This document shows positions 34,530-43,319 of a DNA stretch of 64,000 nucleotides, piece by piece. Under the pieces are notes generated by a model. That model saw only the letters and a list, made by a program, of their open reading frames with translations. It was not told where the DNA came from and made no database searches. The DNA is from Clostridium amylolyticum (lineage in GTDB: Bacteria > Bacillota > Clostridia > Clostridiales > Clostridiaceae), in contig NZ_FQZO01000002.1 of NCBI RefSeq assembly GCF_900142075.1, forward strand, positions 549,157 to 613,156, read 5' to 3'. Made by a program: the position numbers and the translations under genes. How positions within the stretch are numbered: the first letter of the stretch is position 1; each line of letters begins with the position of its first letter.

Positions 34530-36496
34530 TACTTGTCACCTTCCCTTAAGTATTTAGCTATAACATCTTTAAGTTTCTTTACAGCCTCTTCCATAGACAC
34601 GCCTTCCAACTTTGCTCCAGCTATGGTCATATGGCCACCTCCACCTAAGGCTTCTAATATTACTTGCACATTTACATCTCCAAAAGATCTGCCGCTTATA
34701 TTTATGTCATCTCCTATTTTAACAAAAACAAAGGAGGCTTGAATACCTGTAATATTTAGCAGTTCATCCGCTACTTGTGCAGCCAATACAATTTCTTCTA
34801 TACTAGGTGGACACACTGCAAAGGCTATATTATTTTCCACTTTAGCTGAGCGTATAATCTCAGCCTTCTTTATATAGCTATCTAAATCATCACTGAACAT
34901 TTTTTTAATATCTATAGTGTCTGCTCCTAATCTTCTTAAAAAAGAAGCGGCTTCAAAGGTTCTTACACCGGTTTTAAAATAAAAATTCTTTGTATCCATG
35001 GTTATACCAGCCAACAGACCCTCAGCTTCAATTTGTTTTAGTTTAGGCTTTTCAAACATATACTGTATTATTTCTGTAACTAATTCTGAAGTAGAGGATG
35101 CATAAACCTCAATATAGGTTAACAACGCACCTTCAATAGAATCTGGACTTCTTCTATGATGGTCTATAATCACTACCTTATTAGCTTTTTCAGCAATAGT
35201 CACATCTTGTACATACCCTCTACTATGAACATCTACCATTATAAGTAAATCCTCAATGTGTATATTTTTTTTGCATTGTTCAGGGTTTATAAAAAGATTA
35301 TCATATTCTTTGTATGTTTTCAGCTTATTTACAAAAAAATCTACTGCTTTATGTTCTGTAGGAAGAACCACAAAACAAGGTTTACCCATTTGAAGTACTG
35401 CGCTGGCAACCCCTATAGCAGCTCCAATACAATCCATATCAGGATTTCTATGTCCCATTATATAAACAGTATCACTTTCACTTACTAGATCCTTAAGGGC
35501 ATGAGCTACTACTCTAGCTCTTACACGAGTACGTTTTTCCACTTCTTTAGTGTTACCACCAAAAAAGGACACCTTATCTCCTGACTTGATTACCGCTTGG
35601 TCACCGCCTCTTCCTAAAGCCAGTTCCTTTGCTGTACTTGCATATTTATGATTTTCTAGAGGGCTAGTGCCACCTCTTCCCACTCCTATGCTCAAAGTAA
35701 CATCATATTTATTACCTAAGTTTATTTCCCTTACAATATCCAGTATATCAAACTTTTTATTCATTTGAGCTTCAATATATTTGTCTTGCACCGACATAAC
35801 ATATTTGTTTGAATCATATTTCTTAATCATAGCATTAAAATTTTGAGCATAATTATTTATGGTTCTTTCAATTTCAGCAATTAAAAGTGGAGCATTATCA
35901 TTCTCAGTGCTTTTAACAACCTCATTAAGATTATCAACTTCTATTAGAACAATGCTTTCCTTAGTAGCGATAATATCTGTAATGCTGCTTATATCATGAA
36001 AATATAGCATCACCACTTTTTCTGATGCTTTATCTGTGCTTCTATTCATTATTTTAGTATAAATATTATAGTGTCTCTTATTTATTATTATATCCTGATA
36101 TACTTCTTTTTTTCTTTTAAATATTTCTTCTACGTTTACTGATTTTACAAAAGCATTTAGATTATTTCCTAAGGTAACTTGCTTTTCAAAAATATTATTA
36201 AGAAGATTATTAAACCAATAAATTTCTCCCTCATCATTTACTATTAACAAAGGAAAGGGCAATTTTAAAAGAGTATCTTCTGCTGCAACACTCATGTCCT
36301 TTGAAAGATTCTTGATATAATTATCTTGCTTCTGTTTTTTGTCTTTTGCTTCTTTTATATAATAAAGACTTAAAACTATGAATATTATTAATCCAGCTAA
36401 AGCTAGATAATTATGATTATATATAAATAAAATTATTATCAAAACTGCAGCCAAAACCGCATGTAGATTATTATTTATATTTAACTTATTTTTCAC
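34529..36496 (-). CDS. gdpP: Cyclic-di-AMP phosphodiesterase GdpP
   Basis: 655 aa. Two N-terminal membrane helices are followed by a PAS-like domain, a degenerate GGDEF domain (about 170-300), and DHH-DHHA1 domains. The metal-binding motifs are HRNPDMDCIG, DVHSRGYVQD and IDHHRRS, with GGGGHMTIAGA near the end. The enzyme degrades c-di-AMP, which sets cell-wall and potassium homeostasis. Start is GTG with AAGGAAGG upstream. Together with rplI and DUF2232 it forms the usual Firmicute operon. Confidence 0.94.
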   Translation of the reverse strand: MKNKLNINNNLHAVLAAVLIIILFIYNHNYLALAGLIIFIVLSLYYIKEAKDKKQKQDNYIKNLSKDMSVAAEDTLLKLPFPLLIVNDEGEIYWFNNLLNNIFEKQVTLGNNLNAFVKSVNVEEIFKRKKEVYQDIIINKRHYNIYTKIMNRSTDKASEKVVMLYFHDISSITDIIATKESIVLIEVDNLNEVVKSTENDNAPLLIAEIERTINNYAQNFNAMIKKYDSNKYVMSVQDKYIEAQMNKKFDILDIVREINLGNKYDVTLSIGVGRGGTSPLENHKYASTAKELALGRGGDQAVIKSGDKVSFFGGNTKEVEKRTRVRARVVAHALKDLVSESDTVYIMGHRNPDMDCIGAAIGVASAVLQMGKPCFVVLPTEHKAVDFFVNKLKTYKEYDNLFINPEQCKKNIHIEDLLIMVDVHSRGYVQDVTIAEKANKVVIIDHHRRSPDSIEGALLTYIEVYASSTSELVTEIIQYMFEKPKLKQIEAEGLLAGITMDTKNFYFKTGVRTFEAASFLRRLGADTIDIKKMFSDDLDSYIKKAEIIRSAKVENNIAFAVCPPSIEEIVLAAQVADELLNITGIQASFVFVKIGDDINISGRSFGDVNVQVILEALGGGGHMTIAGAKLEGVSMEEAVKKLKDVIAKYLREGDK

Positions 36497-36530
36497 TACT
36501 CCACGCCTTCCTTTTTACATATTAAGGCTT

Positions 36531-37532
36531 CTATTTCTTTTTGAATCTTTTTGCCAAGGTATTTTTAATACTATTGGGATCTAATCCTCTCATGTCCATT
36601 ATACTATCTGTAAAACCTAATATTGCATAAAAATATCCAAAACTTCCAATGGTAAATAATATTATAACCACTAATAAAGCTTTAGGCACTTTAAACCTAT
36701 CCCTTAAGAAAAAGGTTAACACACTAACTCCTATGATTAAGAATATCATCTGAAGTACAGAAATGGCTGTAGCCGTTATATACTCCCCTGCCTTAACGCC
36801 TGAAGTGCCTAAGATTATTCCTAAACATGCTATTATAATGATAACAGCAGTAAGTCTATTGTCAAAATACCAATAATTGAATTTAGGTAAAGCAGCCAAT
36901 TCTATTTTCATCTTTTTAAATATTTGTTTAGTAATTACGTAGTTAATATATGACATCATAAAAGCTGACATAATTAAAATTGCAGGAATCATTAAAAATA
37001 ACATATCTACGTTAAAGACTTCCATAGCTTTAAATAAAGGATTGCTTTGAATATCCACACCTATAGACTTATATAGGTTTTTTGAGGTTTCTATAGCTTC
37101 CTTCATCATATTAACATTCATTTCAGCTACCTTATATAGTGTGGAATTCAGCGTTAAATATATATAAAGGCTTGCATCTATTATAGTTCCAATAATAATA
37201 GCAACGCTCTGAATTGCTATGGAAACCACAGCATTCTTATTAGATTTAATACAATACCCCAAGGTAAGGCCTGCTAAGCCATAACGCAATAAAGTGCCCA
37301 CCGCAGTAATGGGATTTAATATAAAGGAAATCAATATAGCGCTTGCTACCACTGAAATTGAAGCTACTTTTAAATTATGCCTAACTACCAGCATGGTAAT
37401 GGGAAGTGGTAATATAAACAGTCCCATATATCCTAGTACTGGAACATAGGCATTAAGAAGCATTAAAACCAATACCATAGCTGACATAAGTCCTGCTTCT
37501 ACTATAGATCTAGTGGAATTTTTATTTTCCAT
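36531..37532 (-). CDS. DUF2232 (YybS-family) membrane protein
   Basis: 333 aa with about eight hydrophobic helices. The opening TRSIVEAGLMSAMVLVLMLL is typical of the family. It is routinely found upstream of gdpP-rplI; its function is not established. It is also distantly like the ECF-transporter substrate-binding S component fold. GGAGG lies 12 nt before the ATG. Confidence 0.85.
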   Translation of the reverse strand: MENKNSTRSIVEAGLMSAMVLVLMLLNAYVPVLGYMGLFILPLPITMLVVRHNLKVASISVVASAILISFILNPITAVGTLLRYGLAGLTLGYCIKSNKNAVVSIAIQSVAIIIGTIIDASLYIYLTLNSTLYKVAEMNVNMMKEAIETSKNLYKSIGVDIQSNPLFKAMEVFNVDMLFLMIPAILIMSAFMMSYINYVITKQIFKKMKIELAALPKFNYWYFDNRLTAVIIIIACLGIILGTSGVKAGEYITATAISVLQMIFLIIGVSVLTFFLRDRFKVPKALLVVIILFTIGSFGYFYAILGFTDSIMDMRGLDPNSIKNTLAKRFKKK

Positions 37533-37558
37533 ATTATATTCTGTCCTCCATCTTTAGT

Positions 37559-37873
37559 TTATCTTTCTTTAAGATGATTATATAGCTTTGATAGATTTCT
37601 ACCTTCTTTTTCAATGTAGTCCTCTTCTATAATACCTAATTTTAATTTCGTTTTCATGCTCTCATCTACTGCTGTGTGTGAATATCCTAGTTTATCTGCT
37701 AAAAGGTACAGTATAATTATTGCCCCGGAAATACATTCTAACACCGCTTCTTGAGCAATATTGCTTCCCTTTGTGAGGAGCCTAAAAAATTCACCTATAA
37801 TACACAATAATTGTGCCTTTAATTCTTCAATTATTTTAACATCAGACATTATATTAAAATCATCTTTTCTCAT
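37559..37873 (-). CDS. MazG-like family protein
   Basis: 104 aa, helical. MazG-like nucleotide-pyrophosphohydrolase relatives have four-helix bundles; the IIGEFFRLLTKGSNIAQEAV segment fits. The ATG at 37873 is selected because GGGGGG lies 5 nt upstream; a longer frame reaching 38047 has no ribosome site and runs through a repeat element. The catalytic ExxE-type acid pairs of active MazG enzymes are not clear, so activity is doubtful. Confidence 0.7.
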   Translation of the reverse strand: MRKDDFNIMSDVKIIEELKAQLLCIIGEFFRLLTKGSNIAQEAVLECISGAIIILYLLADKLGYSHTAVDESMKTKLKLGIIEEDYIEKEGRNLSKLYNHLKER

Positions 37874-37974
37874 ATTAACCCCCCATACCATTAATGATAA
37901 CCCAATGTCCTTAATACTCATAGCAATATATATTAATTGTAGTTTTTTTTTCGTATTTATGCAACCATGTATGT

Positions 37975-38242
37975 AATTTAGAATTGAGAATGTAGAATTA
38001 AGGAGGAAACTCCTGGCGGAGTTTCTTTGAAATTGTAGATAATACAAAATTAAAACTCTGTAAGGAGTTTTTGTTTTGGAGTATGTTTCTAATTTCTATT
38101 GAATAAAATTAGGAAAACTTTAAATTGGTATTTTCTATGTTGAAAAAAAGAAGCTTCATCTGAAGCTTCTTTTCTCACATATTCAAAGAAACTCTGTGAG
38201 TTTCTTCCTTCATTCTCAATTCTAAATTTTAAATTCTAAATT
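37975..38242. repeat. MITE-like dispersed intergenic repeat, copy B
   Basis: The left end (TTTAGAATTGAGAATG at 37978-37993) is inverted at the right end (CATTCTCAATTCTAAA at 38210-38226). Inside are GGAAACTCC...GGAGTTTC, AAACTC...GAGTTT and the 10-bp terminator stem at 38149-38170. It occupies nearly the whole gap between the MazG-like gene and rpsR (37874-38247). It is the sister of copy A at 15191-15412. Confidence 0.7.
38142..38172 (-). terminator. Terminator of the rpsF-ssb-rpsR operon
   Basis: AGAAGCTTCA and TGAAGCTTCT (38149-38170) form a perfect 10-bp stem with a 2-nt apex; on the minus strand TTTTTTT follows. It lies inside the dispersed repeat. Confidence 0.85.
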
Positions 38243-38247
38243 GCTTT

Positions 38248-38502
38248 CTACTCAGTTGTGAAAGGCAATAAAGCTATGTTTCTTGCTCTCTTAACAGATT
38301 CAGTTAACTGTCTTTGATGTTTAGCGCAAGTACCAGAGATTCTTCTTGGAAGAATTTTTCCTCTTTCAGTAACATACTTTCTTAGTTTACCGATATCTTT
38401 ATAATCAATGCTATCAGCTTTATCTACACAAAAAGCACATACTTTTCTCTTAGCTCTTCTCATTCTTGAATTGCCTCTTCTTGGTTCTCTCTTTTCGCTC
38501 AT
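38248..38502 (-). CDS. rpsR: 30S ribosomal protein S18
   Basis: 84 aa. A basic, slightly long N-terminus precedes the conserved KVCAFCVDKADSIDYKD and GKILPRRISGTCAKHQR. It retains the CxxC and later Cys of zinc-binding-type (C+) S18. Third gene of the rpsF-ssb-rpsR operon; with S6 it probably binds the operon leader. Confidence 0.97.
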   Translation of the reverse strand: MSEKREPRRGNSRMRRAKRKVCAFCVDKADSIDYKDIGKLRKYVTERGKILPRRISGTCAKHQRQLTESVKRARNIALLPFTTE

Positions 38503-38529
38503 CCTTCTTACCTCCTTACCTTTTTTGAA

Positions 38530-38988
38530 TTAGAATGGTATATCTCCATCGTCAATTGGTGTCATATCATCATCATAAGAAGCTCCGCCAAAATCATCCT
38601 TTGGCGCATTATAACCTGAATTTCCAAATCCACCATTACCACCACCACTGTTGCTTCTTGCTCCAGCTCCGTTTCCAGAGTCTATGAAGTCAAAGCTATC
38701 AACATATACATCTGTGGTATATCTTTTTGTACCATCTTGAGCATCATAGCTACCTGTTCTAATACTTCCAGAAATAGCTAGCTGTCTTCCTTTTGTAAGA
38801 TACTGAGCAATAGTTTCTGCAGTTTTTCCAAAAGCTACGCAATTAATAAAATCTGCTTCTGACTGCCCATCTTTTCTTCTAGGTCTATTTACAGCTAATG
38901 CGAAGTTGGTAACAGCAGTGCCGCTTCCGGCAGCAAATCTTAACTCAGGATCTCTAGTTAGTCTACCTATAAGAACAACCCTGTTCAT
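38530..38988 (-). CDS. ssb: Single-stranded DNA-binding protein
   Basis: 152 aa. OB-fold from MNRVVLIGRLTRDPELR to about residue 105, then a Gly/Ser/Asn-rich linker and the acidic tip DDGDIPF that docks replication and repair partners. It lies between rpsF and rpsR, the standard arrangement. Confidence 0.97.
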   Translation of the reverse strand: MNRVVLIGRLTRDPELRFAAGSGTAVTNFALAVNRPRRKDGQSEADFINCVAFGKTAETIAQYLTKGRQLAISGSIRTGSYDAQDGTKRYTTDVYVDSFDFIDSGNGAGARSNSGGGNGGFGNSGYNAPKDDFGGASYDDDMTPIDDGDIPF

Positions 38989-39002
38989 TTAAGAACACCA
39001 CC

Positions 39003-39290
39003 TTATTTTTCTTCTTTAATAATGATGTGTCTGATAACACCGTCTGTAATTCTGAAGATTCTGTCTAACTCTTTTGGTAACTCAGGATTTGAGCTAAAGT
39101 TTACAAGAGTATAGTAGCCTTCGTTAACTTTGTTAATTTCGTAAGCAAGCTTTCTCTTACCCCAGAAATCTACGTTGTCAACAGTTCCGCCACCATTTTC
39201 AATTACACCCTTAAATTTCTCGATTGCAGCTTTAACAGCTTCCTCTTCAAAGGATGGATGTAATATGAATATAGTTTCATACTTTCTCAT
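39003..39290 (-). CDS. rpsF: 30S ribosomal protein S6
   Basis: 95 aa, the expected length, beginning MRKYETIFILHPSF with the FWGKRKLAYEI motif. First gene of the operon. A structured leader (39303-39345) and a good promoter lie upstream. S6 and S18 form a heterodimer on the 30S platform and in many bacteria repress this operon. Confidence 0.97.
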   Translation of the reverse strand: MRKYETIFILHPSFEEEAVKAAIEKFKGVIENGGGTVDNVDFWGKRKLAYEINKVNEGYYTLVNFSSNPELPKELDRIFRITDGVIRHIIIKEEK

Positions 39291-39302
39291 CTATTCCACC
39301 TC

Positions 39303-39345
39303 CTCCCTCTGGACTAACGGCTGTGAATTTTCACAGCAGGGATTA
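39303..39345 (-). promoter_or_regulatory. Putative S6:S18-binding leader of rpsF
   Basis: On the minus strand CTGTGAA and TTCACAG form a hairpin (39321-39336), immediately followed by CCG, and an outer CCCT/AGGG pairing closes the structure (39338-39341 with 39305-39308). The arrangement of a hairpin plus a conserved CCG matches the known rpsF leader motif that mimics the S6:S18 site on 16S rRNA. The structure ends next to the ribosome-binding GGAGG. Confidence 0.65.
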
Positions 39346-39354
39346 CAATATGTT

Positions 39355-39383
39355 ATTGTATCACTGATTAGGTATAATTGCAA
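39355..39383 (-). promoter_or_regulatory. Promoter of rpsF-ssb-rpsR
   Basis: TTGCAA (39378-39383), a 17-bp spacer and TACAAT (39355-39360) on the minus strand, about 10 bp before the leader hairpin. Confidence 0.7.
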
Positions 39384-39414
39384 CAAAATGTTATTTATCT
39401 TTACAAGAGTATAC

Positions 39415-39606
39415 TTAAACTTCTTGGGATAATACTTTTTTAATATCCTTTTCAAATTTACTTCTTGAAAGCATTATAATTCTTCCACATCCAGTACACT
39501 TAATTTTAATATCTGCCCCCATCCTTATTATTTCCCACTTATCCGTACCACAGGGATGCATCTTTTTCATTTGTACAATATCTCCCATGTTAAATATCTT
39601 AGGCAA
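39415..39606 (-). CDS. DUF951 family protein
   Basis: 63 aa: FNMGDIVQMKKMHPCGTDKW, then IKIKCTGCGRIIMLSRSKFE. Conserved small Firmicute protein with a CGxxxW pattern and a CxxC, possibly metal- or nucleic-acid-binding. It is commonly found between the mechanosensitive channel gene and rpsF, as here. Function unknown. Confidence 0.9.
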   Translation of the reverse strand: MPKIFNMGDIVQMKKMHPCGTDKWEIIRMGADIKIKCTGCGRIIMLSRSKFEKDIKKVLSQEV

Positions 39607-39618
39607 AATTTTACCTCC

Positions 39619-40518
39619 CTATAAAGTATTAGTGTTACTACCTTCCCTTTTATTTAAAATATGAGTCTTCTGATAAGGTATTTCAATATTATGCTTATCA
39701 AATGCTATTTTAAGCCTCTTTCTAAGTTCGTTTTCGCATCCCCAGTGAGTCATAGGCAAAGCTTTACCCATTATTCTTATAGTTACACTGGAACTTTTTA
39801 AGTTTACAACCCCTACAGGCTTTGGTCCATCCACCATATTGGTATTTTCCTTTTTAAACTCTTCACATATTTCTTCAATTACTTTAATAACTTCATCTAT
39901 ATTTTCTTCATAGGCTATCTCCATATCTACCATAACTCTAGACTCGGATATAGAATGATTTGTAACCTGTGAGATAACACTATTAGGTATAATATGCACG
40001 TCTCCAGAAAAATCTTTTAAAGTAGTGGTTCTAAGACCTATGTTTTCTACTATGCCGTTATAATTTCCTATAGTAATATAATCCCCTACGGAAAATTGAT
40101 TTTCAAATAATATAAATAATCCATTTATTATATCCTTAACTAAACTTTGTGCTCCAAAGCCTATAGCCACCCCGCCCACGCTGGCAAAGGTAATGCTTAT
40201 AGTTCCAAATAGAACTGTAAGTATGGCTGTAAGTCCAAAAAAGTATGAAGTGTATTTAAGTATACTCTTAAGAACACTACCAAAGGTGTAAGCCTTTTTT
40301 TCATCTAAGGTAAACTTTTTATTGCTTTCTATCTGCCTTTTAACTATTTTGTTTATTATGGAATACCCTACCTTTATTACTATAGCCATAATTAAAATTA
40401 TAAATAAAATTTTAACTAACTTACCAATCCAATTTTGAATCATGTCTATGGGTATGGGTACCTTACCTATTTTTATAATACCTTTTTCCAAATCCATACC
40501 TAAAGAAAAAATCGACAT
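39619..40518 (-). CDS. MscS-family mechanosensitive channel
   Basis: 299 aa. Three membrane helices are followed by the MscS beta-domain (ENQFSVGDYITIGNYNGIVENIGLRTTTL) and the alpha/beta cage domain. The pore helix segment FASVGGVAIGFGAQSLVKDIING has the Gly/Ala packing of MscS TM3. Start moved to ATG 40518, with AAGGTG 6 nt upstream. It releases solutes on hypo-osmotic shock. Confidence 0.93.
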   Translation of the reverse strand: MSIFSLGMDLEKGIIKIGKVPIPIDMIQNWIGKLVKILFIILIMAIVIKVGYSIINKIVKRQIESNKKFTLDEKKAYTFGSVLKSILKYTSYFFGLTAILTVLFGTISITFASVGGVAIGFGAQSLVKDIINGLFILFENQFSVGDYITIGNYNGIVENIGLRTTTLKDFSGDVHIIPNSVISQVTNHSISESRVMVDMEIAYEENIDEVIKVIEEICEEFKKENTNMVDGPKPVGVVNLKSSSVTIRIMGKALPMTHWGCENELRKRLKIAFDKHNIEIPYQKTHILNKREGSNTNTL

Positions 40519-40545
40519 AATTATCACCTTTTCAACCAATTTTTC

Positions 40546-40794
40546 TTAAATTATTTTTATAAATTGCCCTTCCTTCTTATTATATATATTTTTAATATGT
40601 AACTTTTCTTCCTGAACCATATTTTCAATTATATTTAGATCTTTTTCTTCAAATTTTATACTTATACCGCAGCTTTGTGTTATCTGAGATGGAGTAGGCA
40701 TTATGGTTACAGCAATGTTTTCCTTTTTTAATGTCTTTTCTCCTTCTATGGCGTTATGTGTATTGTTAAATACAATAATAAAATAATTATCCAT
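40546..40794 (-). CDS. DUF3343 protein, putative Se/S carrier
   Basis: 82 aa with the family pattern MDNYFIIVFNNTHNAIEGEK and the conserved cysteine in TQSCGISIKF (Cys42). The family is described as a putative selenium/sulfur carrier and often neighbours the cysteine-desulfurase-like gene that is divergent here at 41058. No Shine-Dalgarno lies just before its ATG; the only strong one belongs to a 9-codon TTG-initiated leader ORF at 40797-40826. Confidence 0.8.
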   Translation of the reverse strand: MDNYFIIVFNNTHNAIEGEKTLKKENIAVTIMPTPSQITQSCGISIKFEEKDLNIIENMVQEEKLHIKNIYNKKEGQFIKII

Positions 40795-40796
40795 AC

Positions 40797-40826
40797 TTAA
40801 TGCTTAAAATATATGTGATATTTCAA
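40797..40826 (-). CDS. Nine-codon leader ORF before the DUF3343 gene
   Basis: TTG AAA TAT CAC ATA TAT reads MKYHIYFKH and stops 2 nt before the DUF3343 ATG, in a different frame. AGGAGGTG sits 7 nt before the TTG. Translation of this short ORF probably delivers ribosomes to the DUF3343 start by reinitiation. A frameshift error in the sequence is the alternative, but the DUF3343 protein looks full length without it. Confidence 0.4.
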   Translation of the reverse strand: MKYHIYFKH

Positions 40827-41057
40827 GCCTTCACCTCCTGTTATTTTTTACAATAATTGGATATACTCAATATTATATAGTATATAATATGATACTATTT
40901 TTTCAAAGTAAATTCTAACCAATTATTAATCATTAATAAAGTCTCTTTATACTAAATAATCCACAAGATAATTAAATAGTATATTTTGTATTTTATTAAT
41001 GAAAATTTTTATATATTACCTTATAATTATACTATATTTAGTTTTGGAGGTATTGAA

Positions 41058-42209
41058 GTGAATGTTTATCTAGATAATGCTGCTACATCTTTTCCTAAAC
41101 CTCCAGGCGTTGCTGAAGCTATGGTTTATTTTATGAATAATATCGGTAGCAATGCTGGAAGAGGAAGTTATTCAAGCTCTATTGAAAGTAGTCGAAATAT
41201 ATATGAATGCAGAGAATCTATATGCGATATTTTTAATTTTGATAAAGCTGAGAATGTTATATTTATGCCTAATATAACCTACTCACTAAATATACTTTTA
41301 AAAAGTATACTTAAGAGTGGATGGCATGTTATCACTTCTTCCATGGAACATAATTCTGTACTAAGGCCACTATATCAAGCCAAAGATACTCTTGGTATAG
41401 AATTAGATGTGATTAAGTGTTCCAAAGAAGGTTTAATATCCACTGAAGATGTAAAGAAGGCTATAAAAAGTAATACTAGGCTAATAATATTATCCCATGC
41501 TTCAAATATTATAGGAACCATACAACCTTTGGAAATTATTGGGAATATGTGTAAGGAAAATAATATTTTCTTTATTATAGATTCTGCTCAAACCGCTGGT
41601 GTAGTACCTATAGATTTTTATAAGCTTAATGCTAATGCTATAGCTTTTACAGGACATAAAGGGTTAATGGGTCCTCAAGGTACTGGTGGCTTTATTTTAG
41701 ATTCTAATTTAGAAAGCATTGCTACACCTATAATTGTGGGAGGTACCGGTAGTTTATCTTCTAGTATATATCAACCAGACTTTTTACCTGATAAATTTGA
41801 AAGTGGTACACAAAACGCACCTGGTATTTTTGGTCTTTATGAAGGACTAAAATTTATCAAAGATTTTGGAATTAATGCCATTGCACAAAAAGAAGACCAT
41901 TTATGTAATACTCTAATGAGTGGACTTCTTAATATGGAAGATGTAATTGTTCATGGTACGCAAAATATTAATGAAAGAACAGCAGTGGTATCTGTAACTT
42001 TTAAAAACCATGATACATCTGAAATTGGATATCTATTAGATAATGAGTTTGGAATTATGACTAGGACCGGTCTTCACTGTGCTCCTTTAGCACACGAAAC
42101 CATCGGAACTTATCCAGTAGGTACCCTTAGATTCAGTCCAGGATTTTTTACCACAGAAGAGGATATTAAATATACCCTTGATTCTTTATATAAATTAATT
42201 AGGAGGTGA
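41058..42209 (+). CDS. Cysteine-desulfurase-like class V aminotransferase
   Basis: 383 aa. A PLP enzyme of the fold-type I class V group: VYLDNAATSFPKPP start, SMEHNSVLRPL, IIDSAQTAGV and the PLP lysine in FTGHKGLMGPQG. A C-terminal TRTGLHCAPLAHETIG carries the likely catalytic cysteine. It resembles the EF2568-type subgroup linked to selenium/sulfur trafficking. The GTG at 41058 follows GGAGG by 7 nt. Ytvl begins 4 nt after its stop. Confidence 0.85.
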   Translation: MNVYLDNAATSFPKPPGVAEAMVYFMNNIGSNAGRGSYSSSIESSRNIYECRESICDIFNFDKAENVIFMPNITYSLNILLKSILKSGWHVITSSMEHNSVLRPLYQAKDTLGIELDVIKCSKEGLISTEDVKKAIKSNTRLIILSHASNIIGTIQPLEIIGNMCKENNIFFIIDSAQTAGVVPIDFYKLNANAIAFTGHKGLMGPQGTGGFILDSNLESIATPIIVGGTGSLSSSIYQPDFLPDKFESGTQNAPGIFGLYEGLKFIKDFGINAIAQKEDHLCNTLMSGLLNMEDVIVHGTQNINERTAVVSVTFKNHDTSEIGYLLDNEFGIMTRTGLHCAPLAHETIGTYPVGTLRFSPGFFTTEEDIKYTLDSLYKLIRR

Positions 42210-42213
42210 CCTT

Positions 42214-43269
42214 TTGGAAAATATTATTGAGAGAATTGAAAAAACCTTTATTTTTTTCCTAGTTTATTCATTAGTGTTTTTCTTGTTTTTTTCAACATTA
42301 TCTTATACCTTGCCCTTTGTTCTAGCTATTTTATTTGCTTTGGCATTAAAAACTCCCACTAGAGCAATGATTAATAAGCTAAAGATGAAGCCTTGGATTG
42401 CTTCACTGATTACTACTATACTATTTTTTGTAATTCTTATTACATTGATTACTTTAGGTATGACTTCCATAGTAAATGAAACTATAAGTTTTACGAAATA
42501 TGTACCTAACTTTATAAGTACAAATTCTAATAAGTTTTATGAGTATATACTGGAATTGAGTAATAATCTATCTTTGCAAATAGATCCAAACATTTTAAAT
42601 TCTATTAAAACATCCTTTGCAGAGTCCACATCCAGTATTATGAAATCCACATTAAACTTAAGCACTTTAATGATTCAAAAGACTATAACAGTACTAAGCT
42701 ATATTCCTTATATAGTAATGGTAATAATTTTCACTTTAATTACAACTTACTTTTTTACAAAAAGCGTATCCACATCATCTTCTGATGCATTTCACTCCTT
42801 TGCACCTAACAAAGGTAAGAAAATCATAGAGATATTTGGACAAATAAAAAAAATGATAACTAATTATATTTTATCCTATATGCTTATCATATTTATTACT
42901 TTTTTAGTAACCTTCATAGGATTCTTGGTTTTAGGAGTTAACTATGCATTAATACTAAGTATTTTATGTGCATTATTTGACTTGCTACCTGTTATAGGGA
43001 TGCCTGTTATTTACTTTCCTTTAGCAATATATAATTTAGCTAACGGCAATTATTTTGCTGGAGTTGGGCTGCTTATTTTATATGCATTAGTATTTACAGT
43101 AAGACAAGTAGTAGAACCAAAAATAATGTCTTCATCCCTAGGTTTAAACCCTGTGGCAGTACTAGCTGCAATATTTATTGGATTAAAAGCTAATGGTGTA
43201 ACTGGTATGATATTCTGCATGTTTTTAGTAGTTTTTTATAACATTCTTAGAAAAGTAGAAGTAATTTAA
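42214..43269 (+). CDS. ytvI: Sporulation-type AI-2E-family membrane protein YtvI
   Basis: 351 aa with seven or eight hydrophobic helices in the AI-2E/PerM family layout (FDLLPVIGMPVIYFPLAI, EPKIMSSSLGLNPVAVLAAI). This fits the YtvI subgroup of endospore formers. Start is TTG after AGGAGGTG. The transported solute, if any, is unknown. Its stop is followed 6 nt later by a hairpin that also holds the ribosome site of yyaC. Confidence 0.8.
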   Translation: MENIIERIEKTFIFFLVYSLVFFLFFSTLSYTLPFVLAILFALALKTPTRAMINKLKMKPWIASLITTILFFVILITLITLGMTSIVNETISFTKYVPNFISTNSNKFYEYILELSNNLSLQIDPNILNSIKTSFAESTSSIMKSTLNLSTLMIQKTITVLSYIPYIVMVIIFTLITTYFFTKSVSTSSSDAFHSFAPNKGKKIIEIFGQIKKMITNYILSYMLIIFITFLVTFIGFLVLGVNYALILSILCALFDLLPVIGMPVIYFPLAIYNLANGNYFAGVGLLILYALVFTVRQVVEPKIMSSSLGLNPVAVLAAIFIGLKANGVTGMIFCMFLVVFYNILRKVEVI

Positions 43270-43274
43270 AGTAT

Positions 43275-43319
43275 AAAACCTCCTTTTATGGTTATAATTT
43301 CAATAAAGGAGGTTTTTTT
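43275..43319 (+). terminator. Terminator-like hairpin that contains the yyaC ribosome site
   Basis: AAAACCTCCTTT (43275-43286) and AAAGGAGGTTTT (43305-43316) form a 12-bp stem, and TTTTTTT runs to the ATG at 43320. The same bases serve as a ytvI terminator and as the yyaC Shine-Dalgarno sequence. Read-through transcripts would have the ribosome site paired. Confidence 0.75.
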
